Below, in pieces: positions 54,623 through 63,328 of a stretch of DNA of 64,000 bases; positions within the stretch are counted from its first letter, which is position 1; the number at the start of each line of letters is the position of its first letter. Position numbers and translations under genes: made by a program. The notes under the pieces are model-generated. The model worked only from the letters and a program-made list of their open reading frames with translations. It did no database searches and was not told the origin of the DNA. The stretch lies in the NCBI GenBank assembly GCA_023954195.1, contig JAMLIK010000002.1, positions 1 through 64,000 on the forward strand, given 5' to 3'. The stretch comes from Xanthobacteraceae bacterium (GTDB lineage Bacteria > Pseudomonadota > Alphaproteobacteria > Rhizobiales > Xanthobacteraceae).

Positions 54623-54624
54623 CC

Positions 54625-55314
54625 ATGCTGCGTGTCGATGTGCTCAAACGGCTGGGCGACTTCACGGTGGAAGTGAAATTCACCGCCGCCGGCCGGGTCA
54701 CCGGGCTGTTCGGCTCCTCCGGCGCCGGCAAGACCTCGCTGGTCAACATGATCGCCGGGCTGATGAAGCCGGATCGCGGCGTCATCGCGATCGGCGACGA
54801 CGTGCTCGACGACACCGCCGCCGGCATCCATGTCGCGCCGCACCGCCGCCGCATCGGCTACGTGTTCCAGGACGCGCGGCTGTTTCCGCATCTCAGCGTG
54901 GCCCAGAACCTGCATTACGGGCGGCGCATGAACGGCGTCGCCGACGACCCCGCGCGGACCCGGCGGGTGGTCGACCTGCTCGATATCAGCAAGCTGCTGG
55001 CGCGCCGCACCGGCCAGCTCTCCGGCGGCGAGCGCCAGCGCGTGGCGCTTGGCCGCGCGCTATTGATGCAGCCGCGCCTGCTGCTGCTCGACGAGCCGCT
55101 GGGCTCGCTCGACGGCGCGCGCAAGGCGGAAATCCTGCCCTACCTGATCCGGTTGCGCGACGAGGCCGGGGTGCCGATGGTCTACGTCACCCACGATCCC
55201 AATGAGCTACGCCGGCTGGAGGCCGAGGTGGTGGTGCTTCGGCGCGGCCGCGTCGCGGCGCTCGGTGCCGCCGAAAGCGTGCTGGCGGATGTGACGCCGC
55301 AACTGGTCGACTGA
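54625..55314 (+). CDS. modC: Molybdate ABC transporter ATP-binding protein, lacking the MOP domain
   Basis: A 229-residue ATPase with Walker A GSSGAGKT, signature LSGGERQRVALGRAL and Walker B LLLLDEPLGSLD. E. coli ModC is about 350 residues and carries a C-terminal MOP/TOBE domain that binds molybdate and gives feedback inhibition. Here the protein ends soon after the H-loop (VTHDPNELRRLEAEVVVLRRG), so that regulatory domain is absent. The reading frame shows no sign of a frameshift. The gene converges on the antiporter with a nine-base gap. Confidence 0.93.
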   Translation: MLRVDVLKRLGDFTVEVKFTAAGRVTGLFGSSGAGKTSLVNMIAGLMKPDRGVIAIGDDVLDDTAAGIHVAPHRRRIGYVFQDARLFPHLSVAQNLHYGRRMNGVADDPARTRRVVDLLDISKLLARRTGQLSGGERQRVALGRALLMQPRLLLLDEPLGSLDGARKAEILPYLIRLRDEAGVPMVYVTHDPNELRRLEAEVVVLRRGRVAALGAAESVLADVTPQLVD

Positions 55315-55323
55315 ACCGTCCGC

Positions 55324-57120
55324 TCAGAACCCCGCGACCGACGCCCAGACGTTCGACAGCCGTCGCTTGAGCCAGTCGATGCGGGTCGGCGGCGCTTGCG
55401 GCGCGCTGTCGTCGTCGGGCAGGCGCAGGCCGACGATGGCGACCCGGCCGCCTGAAATGCTGCGGGCCACCAGCGTCAGCGTATCCAGCGGCAGGGTTGC
55501 GCCCACCTTCGGCGCGCGGTCGAGATGAATGTCGAAATAATCCGCCAGCGTCAGCTTGCCCTGGTTGCCGTCGATCTTGACGTCGTAGAGTTCGGCCAGG
55601 GTGCTGAGCGGTGTGTCGCCCAGCACCACGAAATCGCCCAGCGCGCTGGGATCGGGCGCGGCCGCCGGCGGCAGATCGACGAAGAAGCGATCGAGTGCGT
55701 CGGCCTTTTCCGGCGGCGCCAGCAGATAAATGTAGTCGCCGGCGGCGACCGGCGCGGCTTCCGCCGGCGACAGGATCTTCTCGTCGCGGATCACCAGCGT
55801 CGGCTTCGACCATGACGGCAACAGCCCGCGTTTCAGATACAGGCTCTTGGGCCGCACCGCGTAGCCGACCAGTTGCTGCTCCAACTGGCCGGGCAGGTCG
55901 AGTTCGACGCGGCGCGGGGCGCGGTCGGCGCGCGGCAGCGCGATGTTGAACGTTCGCGCCGCCAGGCCCAGCGTCCAGCCCTGCATCAGCAGCGAGATGA
56001 TGACCACCACGAAGGCCACGTCGAAATAGATATAGGCCTTGTTCTGTCCCACCAGCAGCGGGATCGAGGCGAGGAAGATCGCCACCGCGCCGCGCAGGCC
56101 GACCCAGGAGACGAACGCCTTCTCCCGCCAGGTGAACTTGAACGGCGCGAGGCAGAGGAACACCGCGGCCGGGCGCGCCGCCAGCATCAGCACCAGCGCC
56201 ACGGCGACGGCGGGCAATGCGCTGTCGAACAGCCGATGCGGCGACACCAGCAGGCCGAGCAGCACGAACATCACGATCTGCGCCAGCCAGGTGGCGGCGT
56301 CGAGGAATGTCGCCACCGAGTTTTGCGCGCGCGTCGGGCGGTTGCCGATCAGGATGCCGGCAAGATACACCGCGAGAAATCCGGAGGCGTGGGAAATTTG
56401 CGCCAGCCCGAAGATCATCAGCGCGGCGGTGGTGACGAACGGGGCGTGCAATCCTTGCGGCAGATCGACCCGATTGAGCGCGATCACCACCAGCCAGCCG
56501 CCGACCAGGCCGATAATGGAGCCGAGCACCGCTTCCTGAAAGAACTCCGCCAGGACGTGGGTGACGGAACTGTCGCCGAGCGAGATCAGTTCGACCAGCA
56601 TCAGGGTGAGGAACACCGCGAACGGATCGTTGGTGCCGGATTCGACCTCCAGCAGGGCGCCGATCCGCGGCCGCAGCCGCAGTCCCTGCGAGTGGATCAG
56701 CAGGAAAACCGCGGCGGCGTCGGTCGAGGCGACCACGGCGCTGGCCAGAAGCGCCTCGCTCCAGTTGATGTCGAGCGCGTAGCGGGCGACCGGCGCGGTT
56801 ATCAGCGCGGTCAGCAGCACCCCGAGCGTCGCCAGCGCCACCGATGGCGCGAGCACCGCGCGGATGCTCTGAAACCGCGTCTTCAATCCGCCGTCGAACA
56901 GGATCAGCGCCAGCGCCACCGAGCCGACCAGATAGGTGATGTGAACGTCGCTGAAATTCAGGCCGCCCGGCCCTGAGTCGCCCGCCAGCACGCCGATCAG
57001 CAGGAACACCAGCAGCAACGGCGCGCCGAAACGCAAGGCCAGCAGGCTCGACAGGATGCCGGCCATGACCAGCACCGCGCCAAGAAGGATGGCCAGGCTG
57101 ACGGAGTCCAGCGACGTCAT
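55324..57120 (-). CDS. NhaP2-type potassium/proton antiporter
   Basis: The 598-residue membrane protein has about 12-13 helices (LLVFLLIGVLAGDSGPGGLN; ALLASAVVASTDAAAVFLLI with the paired acidic residues; LEVESGTNDPFAVFLTLML), followed by a cytoplasmic TrkA-C/RCK-like segment (about 400-480; VLGDTPLSTLAELYDVKIDG later) and a CorC/HlyC-type C-terminal domain. The start ATG 57120 (MTSLDSVSLAILL) fits relatives; ATG 57159 would add 13 residues. It exports potassium or sodium in exchange for protons. Confidence 0.88.
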   Translation of the reverse strand: MTSLDSVSLAILLGAVLVMAGILSSLLALRFGAPLLLVFLLIGVLAGDSGPGGLNFSDVHITYLVGSVALALILFDGGLKTRFQSIRAVLAPSVALATLGVLLTALITAPVARYALDINWSEALLASAVVASTDAAAVFLLIHSQGLRLRPRIGALLEVESGTNDPFAVFLTLMLVELISLGDSSVTHVLAEFFQEAVLGSIIGLVGGWLVVIALNRVDLPQGLHAPFVTTAALMIFGLAQISHASGFLAVYLAGILIGNRPTRAQNSVATFLDAATWLAQIVMFVLLGLLVSPHRLFDSALPAVAVALVLMLAARPAAVFLCLAPFKFTWREKAFVSWVGLRGAVAIFLASIPLLVGQNKAYIYFDVAFVVVIISLLMQGWTLGLAARTFNIALPRADRAPRRVELDLPGQLEQQLVGYAVRPKSLYLKRGLLPSWSKPTLVIRDEKILSPAEAAPVAAGDYIYLLAPPEKADALDRFFVDLPPAAAPDPSALGDFVVLGDTPLSTLAELYDVKIDGNQGKLTLADYFDIHLDRAPKVGATLPLDTLTLVARSISGGRVAIVGLRLPDDDSAPQAPPTRIDWLKRRLSNVWASVAGF

Positions 57121-57263
57121 TGGCGGGGCATGTCCAAAACTGCTTGCACTTGCATCCATATCGTCGCCATCCGCGAACGCCAACCGATTTCTGCGGATGA
57201 CGCGTCGCGATTGCGCCGCGCCGTGATAGGAAGCGCGTCTCCGACACTTTGAGCGATCCGCCG

Positions 57264-57992
57264 ATGCGATTTGACTCCGCTCTCGTTCCCGCCGCGCTGC
57301 TGCGCCGTTACAAGCGGTTTCTCGCCGACGTCGAACTGGCCGACGGCCGCACGACCACGGTTCACGTCGCCAATCCCGGCGCCATGACCGGCTTGCAGGC
57401 GCCGGGCAGCCGGGTCTGGCTGTCGCGCTCACCCAATGCCAGGCGCAAGCTGCCCTATTCCTGGGAACTGGCGGAGGTCGATCTCGGCGGCGGCCTTGAG
57501 CTGGTCGGCGTCAACACCGCGCATCCCAACACGCTGGTCGCGGAGGCGCTCGCCGCCGCCGCGATTCCGGAGCTTGCCGGGTACGACAGCATCCGCCGCG
57601 AGGTCCGCTATGGCGACGGCGCGTTCGGCGCGGCGTCGCGGATCGATTTCCTGCTGGAGGGCGCGGGCCGGCCGCCCTGCTACCTCGAAGTCAAGAATGT
57701 CCATCTGATGCGGCGGCCGGGGGTCGCCGAATTTCCCGATTCGGTGACCGCGCGCGGCGCGCGCCATCTCGACGAACTGGCGGCGACGGTCGCCGCCGGC
57801 GCTCGCGCGGTGATGCTGTACGTAGTGCAGATCGGATCGGCGGAGACGTTTCGCCTCGCCCGTGACATCGATCCGGCCTATGGCCGCGCCTTCGACCGGG
57901 CGCGGGCGGCGGGCGTGGAGGCGTGGGCCTGGCGCTGCCGGCTGGCGCGGGAGGGGATCGACCTGATGCAACCCATTCCGCTCGCGGACTAA
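57264..57992 (+). CDS. sfsA: SfsA family protein
   Basis: A 242-residue protein of the sugar fermentation stimulation family, which has an OB-like N-terminal half and a nuclease-like C-terminal fold. Landmarks are [39 protein letters not shown] and [20 protein letters not shown]. The physiological role is unclear even in E. coli (DNA binding reported). ATG 57264; it is divergent from the antiporter gene. Confidence 0.93.
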   Translation: MRFDSALVPAALLRRYKRFLADVELADGRTTTVHVANPGAMTGLQAPGSRVWLSRSPNARRKLPYSWELAEVDLGGGLELVGVNTAHPNTLVAEALAAAAIPELAGYDSIRREVRYGDGAFGAASRIDFLLEGAGRPPCYLEVKNVHLMRRPGVAEFPDSVTARGARHLDELAATVAAGARAVMLYVVQIGSAETFRLARDIDPAYGRAFDRARAAGVEAWAWRCRLAREGIDLMQPIPLAD

Positions 57993-58099
57993 ATCCCGAA
58001 TGTCCGCCATGTCCTTGCTTCGACAGCCATATCCACTAGATTGAGCGCGCGCGCCCCGCCCGCGTCATCGAAACCATAACCGCCCTTGCCGGAACCGCC

Positions 58100-58927
58100 A
58101 TGAGCTATGTCGACGCCTCCGAAGCCTCCCTCCGCAAGACCGGGCAGATCAAGCTGCACGGCCCCGCCGCGTTCGCGGGCATGCGCAAGGCGGGAGCGCT
58201 GGTGTCGCGCTGTCTCGACGACCTCACCGACCTCGTCAAGGTCGGCGTGCCGACCTCCGAGATCGACCGTTTCGTCCGTGACTTCGCGTTCCGCCATAAC
58301 GCCTATCCCGCCACGCTGATGTATCGCGGCTACCGCTATTCGACCTGTACCTCGATCAATCATGTGGTCTGTCACGGCATGCCGGGGGACCGGCCGCTGA
58401 AGGACGGCGACATCGTCAATGTCGATGTCACCTTCATCGTCGACGGCTGGTATGGCGACTCCAGCCGCATGTACGCCGTCGGCGCGATCGCGCGGAAGGC
58501 GGAGCGGCTGATCGAGGTGACGTACGAATCGATGATGCGGGGCATCGCGGCGGTGAAGCCGGGCGCCACCACCGGCGACATCGGCCACGCCATCCAGAGC
58601 TTCGTCGAGCCGCAGCACATGAGCGTGGTGCGCGACTTCTGCGGCCACGGCCTTGGCCGGGTATTTCACGACGAGCCGAACATCATCCATGTCGGACGGC
58701 CCGGCGAGGGCGTGGTGCTGCGTCCCGGCATGTTCTTCACCATCGAGCCGATGATCAACCTCGGCAAGCCGCACGTCAAAATCCTCTCGGACGGCTGGAC
58801 CGCGGTGACGCGCGACCGCTCGCTCTCCGCCCAGTTCGAGCATTCCGTCGGCGTGACCAAGACCGGTGTCGAGGTGTTCACCCTATCGGCCCGGCACGGC
58901 GAGCAGCCGCCGCCCCCCGCCGCCTGA
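58100..58927 (+). CDS. map: Type I methionine aminopeptidase
   Basis: The 275-residue enzyme removes the initiator methionine from new proteins. Metal ligands are visible as Asp in NVDVTFIVDGWYGDSS (two aspartates), His in FCGHGLGRVFHDEP, Glu in FFTIEPM and Glu in AQFEHSV. Length is typical. ATG 58100. sfsA lies 107 bases upstream and radC follows; the same neighbours occur in related genomes to my recollection. Confidence 0.96.
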   Translation: MSYVDASEASLRKTGQIKLHGPAAFAGMRKAGALVSRCLDDLTDLVKVGVPTSEIDRFVRDFAFRHNAYPATLMYRGYRYSTCTSINHVVCHGMPGDRPLKDGDIVNVDVTFIVDGWYGDSSRMYAVGAIARKAERLIEVTYESMMRGIAAVKPGATTGDIGHAIQSFVEPQHMSVVRDFCGHGLGRVFHDEPNIIHVGRPGEGVVLRPGMFFTIEPMINLGKPHVKILSDGWTAVTRDRSLSAQFEHSVGVTKTGVEVFTLSARHGEQPPPPAA

Positions 58928-59053
58928 ACCGGCGCGCGCCACCCTTATCAATTTTGCGGCGACCCGTTGCCGATCGCGGGACGGCGCGGCATGGTTGCGA
59001 TGCGTCTCAATCGCGTGCATGTCGCGCGTGCATGTCGGCGTCGATGGCTGCTG

Positions 59054-59767
59054 ATGGATAAAGACTCTCCTTCCTCGTCCGGTTTCGCCGAAGCGGCGCC
59101 GCATTATCACGGCCATCGCGAACGGCTGCGCGATCGCTTCCGCAGCGTCGGCGCCGACGCGCTGAGCGATTACGAGATGCTGGAGCTGGTGCTGTTCCGC
59201 GCGCTGCCCCGGCGCGACGTCAAGCCATTGGCGAAGCGGCTGATCGAAACGTTCGGCTCGTTCGCCGAGGTGGTGCATGCGCCCGCCGCCCGCCTGCGGG
59301 AGATCGGCGGCCTTGGCGAGGCGGCGATCACCGAGATCATGCTGATCGCCGCCGCCGCGAGCCGCGTCGCCAAGGGGCGGCTCAAGCAGCGCACGGTGCT
59401 GTCGTCGTGGTCCGCCGTGATCGACTATTGCCGCGCGGCGATGGCGTTCGCCGACAAGGAGCAGTTCCGCATCCTGTTTCTCGACAAGCGCAATCAGTTG
59501 ATCGCGGACGAATTGCAGCAGGTCGGCACCGTCGACCATACCCCGGTCTATCCGCGCGAGGTGGTGAAGCGGGCGCTCGAACTGTCCGCGACCGCCATCA
59601 TCATGGTCCATAATCATCCAAGTGGCGATCCGACACCCTCGACCGCCGACATCCAGATGACCAAGTCGATCATCGCCATCGCCAACCCGCTCGGCATCTC
59701 GGTGCACGATCACATCATCGTCGGCAAGAACGGCCATGCCAGCCTGAAGGGGCTGCGGCTGATGTGA
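59054..59767 (+). CDS. radC: RadC/YicR JAMM-domain protein
   Basis: The 237-residue protein has an N-terminal helix-hairpin-helix region ([39 protein letters not shown]) and a C-terminal JAMM metalloprotease-like domain with [14 protein letters not shown] near residues 186-199. It was named for DNA repair, but its function is uncertain. ATG 59054 is chosen because the upstream part of the frame (from 58967) is Arg-rich and has no homology-like pattern. Confidence 0.92.
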   Translation: MDKDSPSSSGFAEAAPHYHGHRERLRDRFRSVGADALSDYEMLELVLFRALPRRDVKPLAKRLIETFGSFAEVVHAPAARLREIGGLGEAAITEIMLIAAAASRVAKGRLKQRTVLSSWSAVIDYCRAAMAFADKEQFRILFLDKRNQLIADELQQVGTVDHTPVYPREVVKRALELSATAIIMVHNHPSGDPTPSTADIQMTKSIIAIANPLGISVHDHIIVGKNGHASLKGLRLM

Positions 59768-59774
59768 GAGAGAT

Positions 59775-59863
59775 CGTCATTGCGGGCGGAGCGAAGCAAA
59801 GCAATCCAGCGAGCCACAAGAAAGAACTGGATTGCTTCGTCGCTTGCGCTCCTCGCAATGACG
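59775..59863. repeat. Dispersed palindromic repeat, family A copy 4
   Basis: It runs from CGTCATTGCGGGCGG to CTCGCAATGACG, with GCAATCCAG and CTGGATTGC arms inside. It fills nearly the whole gap between the convergent radC and YhaN-like genes and is probably a two-way terminator. Confidence 0.85.
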
Positions 59864-59869
59864 ATAAAG

Positions 59870-62800
59870 CTACAACGCCACGCAATCGATCTTGCGGTCG
59901 GTGAGGGTCCGCGCCAGCTCAACCACGTGGCGGTGGTGCGTGAACAGGATGATCTGGCGAGAGCCGCCGCCGGCGGCGAGCAGCCGCAGCGTCGCGCGCG
60001 TGCGGGTCTCGTCGAAACTCGCCAGCAAATCGTCGCCGATGAACGGCAGCGGCTCGGCGCCGCGCCGCTCCAGCAGCGCCAGCCGCAACGCCAGGAAAAG
60101 CTGGTCGCGCGTGCCTTCGCTGAGGCCGGCGATGCCGACCCGCTCGCCGCCCGGCCGCCGGGCCTTCAGCTCGGGTTGATCGTCCTCGCCGTGGTCGATG
60201 GCGAGGCCGGCGAAAGCGGCGTCGGAGGCGCTCGCGAACAATTCGCCGGCGCGCGCGATCATCGGGTCCTGCACGCGGGCGCGGTGGCCTTCGATGGCGC
60301 GGGCGGCGAGGCGCGCCGCCGCGGCGCGCAACAGCCAGCGTTCGGCGATCGCAAGCAGTTCGGCGTCGGCCTGGGCCCGTTCGCTGGCGGCGGCATGGGC
60401 GTTGCGGCCTTGCAGCAGGCCGTCGCGCTCGTCGCGTTTCTGCTGAAGGGTGGCGGAAGCGCCGGCAATGTCCTGCAACAGTTGCGCCTGCCGGATCTGC
60501 TCGCGCTCGATATCGCCCGGCAACAGATCCGGATCGAGGCCCTCGCTTTCGTTCCGCAGCGCCGCCTCGTCGAGGCCGTCGCCGGTCTCGGCGAGGTCGC
60601 GGTGGAGCGTGGCGCGCTCGTCTTCAAGCTGTTGACGGGTGCCAAGACGATCGAGCGCCACCGCGAGCGCGTCCGTCCCGGCGCAGCGCAGCGTGTCGCG
60701 GGCTTGATCGAGCAGCACGGCGTTGGCCGCGCGCCGCGCCACCAGCGTCTGCCGTGCGGCGGCGTGCCGGGTGCTGGCCTCGCGTAGCCGCGCGCGCAAA
60801 TCGCTGGCGCGGCGCGTGGCGTCGAGGTCGCGCCACATTCGCGCCAGCGCGTCGGTGGCGGTGTCGGCCGCAAGCTCCGGCGCGATCCGCGCCACCATGT
60901 CGCGGACGTCGTGTTCGAACGCGGCGATGTCGGCCTCCATGCTCGACACGCTGCGGCTTTCGCGCTCGAAGCCCGCCTTCGGCACCGCGATGCCGGCCCA
61001 GACCGCCAAGGTCGCCTCGGCCTCGGCCGCGCTCGCCGTCTCGGCGAGGGCGATGCCGGCCATCGCGGCGGGCCACGCCTGCATCAAGTCGGCGAGCCGG
61101 TCATGCGCCGCCGCGCGCGCGGCCTCGGCCTCGCGCAGGTCGCGTTCGATGCGCTGCCGGCTCGCCGCGCGGGCCTTGGCGTCGGCCCAGGCGGTGCGCA
61201 ATTCGTCAAGGCGCAGCGCCGCCTCGCGATAGAGGATGTCGGAGGCGAGCGCCCGGTCCGGGGTCCGGCCGAGACTTTCGAGGAAGACGATGGTGGCGCG
61301 CTTGCCGGCGTCGAGGCTGGTGGCGAAAGCGTCGAGGCTGGCGCCGAGCGCGTCGAGCTTGGCAAGGCGTTGCAGGATGTCGTCGGCGCGCTCGCGCCAG
61401 CGCAGCATCTCGGCCGGGGTGCGCGGCGTCAGTCCCGCCGCCGCCCACGATTCGCGCCATGCCCGGTCGAGCGTGTCGCGGGCCTGCCCGGCCTCGGCGC
61501 GTTTCGCCGCGATGCGCGCCTGTTCGGCGCGGTGGGTCGCAAGCCGCTGGCGCGCGTCCTCGCGGCGGGTCGCGCGCTCGGTGTCGCTCAGCAGCAGGTC
61601 GGTGATGCCGTCGATGGCTTGCGATGATTGAACGACCTCGGCGAACTTGTGGTCGCGGGCCGTTCGGTCGCCGTCGAGCGCGTCGCGCAGCGCGCCGAGA
61701 TGGGCATCGCGTTGCCGCCGCGCCTCGGTGAGATCGGCGCGGCCGGGCATGGTCCCGGCGCTGGATAGCCGGCGCAGGTCGGATTCCGCGGCGGCGATGG
61801 CGTCGTCGTGCGTGGCGAGGGCCGTGGCGAGCCGCTCCATGGTGTCGTCGCTGCCGGCGAAATCGCGCGCGCAGCGCTCGATCCGCGCGATGTCCGGCAG
61901 CGGCAGGGCGCGCAGGTCGTCGAGCGAGCCGGGCGAGGGGTCAAGCCGGCTCAGCGACGCGGCGAGCGCGTCGCGCTCCAGCGCCAGCGCCGCGCGTTCG
62001 CGGCGCAGCCGGTCGGCCTGCGCGGCGATGTCGCCCAGCGCGTCGAAACGCTGCTTCAGCGCGGCGGGATCGGTGAGCGCCGGGGCGTCGGCGTGCTCGG
62101 CGGCGAAATCGTCACGCTCGCGCCGGAGCCGCGCGTGGCGCGCCTCGGCCTCGGTGATGGCCTGTTCGGCCTGCCGGCGCCGCGCGATCAAATCGCGCGC
62201 CCTGGCCAGCGCCGCGTCGGTCGGCAGCCGCTCCAGCAATGCGATATGCGACGGCAGCGCCAGCCGCCGCGCGCCGTCGTCGAGCGCGGCCCGCGCCGTG
62301 TCGCGCGCCTGCCGGCGGCGCGGCAGGTCTTCCAGATCCTTGCGGATCGCGCCCATGCGGTCGCGCAGCGCCTCGATGGCGGCGGCCTGCGCCAGCAGCG
62401 TCTCGTCGATCGAAAGCGCCGCGATCTCGGTGGCGTTGGCTGCCTCCGCCGCATCGAGCCCGGCCTGTTCGCGCGCGATCTCGGCCTCAAGCGCAACGGC
62501 TCCGCGCCACTCGGCCAGCGTCGCCGGCGGGATCGCGGGCAGATCGGCGAGCGCCGCGTGCGCGACCGCGACGGCGTCGAGCCGCGCCAGCCGGGAGCGG
62601 ACCCGCAGGGTGCGCTGCCAGCGGGCGAGCGCCTTGCCGCTGTCGCCGTGTGCTTTGTTGAGCGCCGCCAGCCGCGCCTCGGCCTCGCGCGCGGCGTCGT
62701 CCGCCTGCCGCAAGGCGTCGCGGGTGACGATGCTGTCGCGCAACGCGCGGTCCGCTTCATCGCGGCGGTCGGCCGCGATATAGAACGCCTTGCCGCTCGC

Positions 62801-63328
62801 GCGCCGCGCCGTGAACAACTGGTCCGCCTCGCCTTGCAAATGCTCCTTGAGCCGCGTCAGCGCGCTGAGGCCGGCCGAACTCGCCGCCAGGGTTTCCGCG
62901 AGCCGTCCTCCCGCCTTGAGCAGTTCGTCGCCGCCGCGCCGCAGCGCCTCCGCCGTGAGACCGAACTCGCGGTCGAAGCTGTCGCGCGACAGCCCGCCGA
63001 GCCATGGCGCCAGCGTGTCGTCGGGCAGCGGCTGGTCGGCTTCGTCGAGCAGCGTGTTGAGGTTGCCCTTGCGGCGGCGGATCGCCATTTGCCGGCCATC
63101 GGAATGCAGGAGCGTGCCGCCGACGCGCAGCGCGGCGTTGACGTGGCGGAAGTTGTAGGCGGTGCGCGCGCCGAAGCCGAACAAGAGGTCGCCGATGGCG
63201 GCGAGCGCCGAGGTCTTGCCGCTCTCGTTGGCGCCGTGGACGATGTGCAGCGCGGCGTCGGGATCGAACGTCAGCACGCGATCGGTGAAGGCGCCGTAGC
63301 GCTCCAGGGCAAGTCGCGTCAGCTTCAC
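59870..63328 (-). CDS. YhaN/SbcC-like AAA ATPase (DNA-repair type)
   Basis: The 1152-residue SMC-like ATPase has an N-terminal half-domain with Walker A GANESGKTSALAAIGDLLFG (near residue 35), long coiled-coil arms rich in Ala/Arg/Glu/Leu (about 200-950), and a C-terminal half with the ABC-type signature (LSEGTRDQLFLALRLALLER near 1075) and Walker B (PFIGDDLLASFDETR). This is the YhaN family, which pairs with a YhaO/SbcD-type nuclease. Start GTG 63328 overlaps the nuclease stop by four bases (GTGA), so the two are made together. The upstream frame to 63598 lies over the nuclease gene and is not used. Confidence 0.9.
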   Translation of the reverse strand: MKLTRLALERYGAFTDRVLTFDPDAALHIVHGANESGKTSALAAIGDLLFGFGARTAYNFRHVNAALRVGGTLLHSDGRQMAIRRRKGNLNTLLDEADQPLPDDTLAPWLGGLSRDSFDREFGLTAEALRRGGDELLKAGGRLAETLAASSAGLSALTRLKEHLQGEADQLFTARRASGKAFYIAADRRDEADRALRDSIVTRDALRQADDAAREAEARLAALNKAHGDSGKALARWQRTLRVRSRLARLDAVAVAHAALADLPAIPPATLAEWRGAVALEAEIAREQAGLDAAEAANATEIAALSIDETLLAQAAAIEALRDRMGAIRKDLEDLPRRRQARDTARAALDDGARRLALPSHIALLERLPTDAALARARDLIARRRQAEQAITEAEARHARLRRERDDFAAEHADAPALTDPAALKQRFDALGDIAAQADRLRRERAALALERDALAASLSRLDPSPGSLDDLRALPLPDIARIERCARDFAGSDDTMERLATALATHDDAIAAAESDLRRLSSAGTMPGRADLTEARRQRDAHLGALRDALDGDRTARDHKFAEVVQSSQAIDGITDLLLSDTERATRREDARQRLATHRAEQARIAAKRAEAGQARDTLDRAWRESWAAAGLTPRTPAEMLRWRERADDILQRLAKLDALGASLDAFATSLDAGKRATIVFLESLGRTPDRALASDILYREAALRLDELRTAWADAKARAASRQRIERDLREAEAARAAAHDRLADLMQAWPAAMAGIALAETASAAEAEATLAVWAGIAVPKAGFERESRSVSSMEADIAAFEHDVRDMVARIAPELAADTATDALARMWRDLDATRRASDLRARLREASTRHAAARQTLVARRAANAVLLDQARDTLRCAGTDALAVALDRLGTRQQLEDERATLHRDLAETGDGLDEAALRNESEGLDPDLLPGDIEREQIRQAQLLQDIAGASATLQQKRDERDGLLQGRNAHAAASERAQADAELLAIAERWLLRAAAARLAARAIEGHRARVQDPMIARAGELFASASDAAFAGLAIDHGEDDQPELKARRPGGERVGIAGLSEGTRDQLFLALRLALLERRGAEPLPFIGDDLLASFDETRTRATLRLLAAGGGSRQIILFTHHRHVVELARTLTDRKIDCVAL

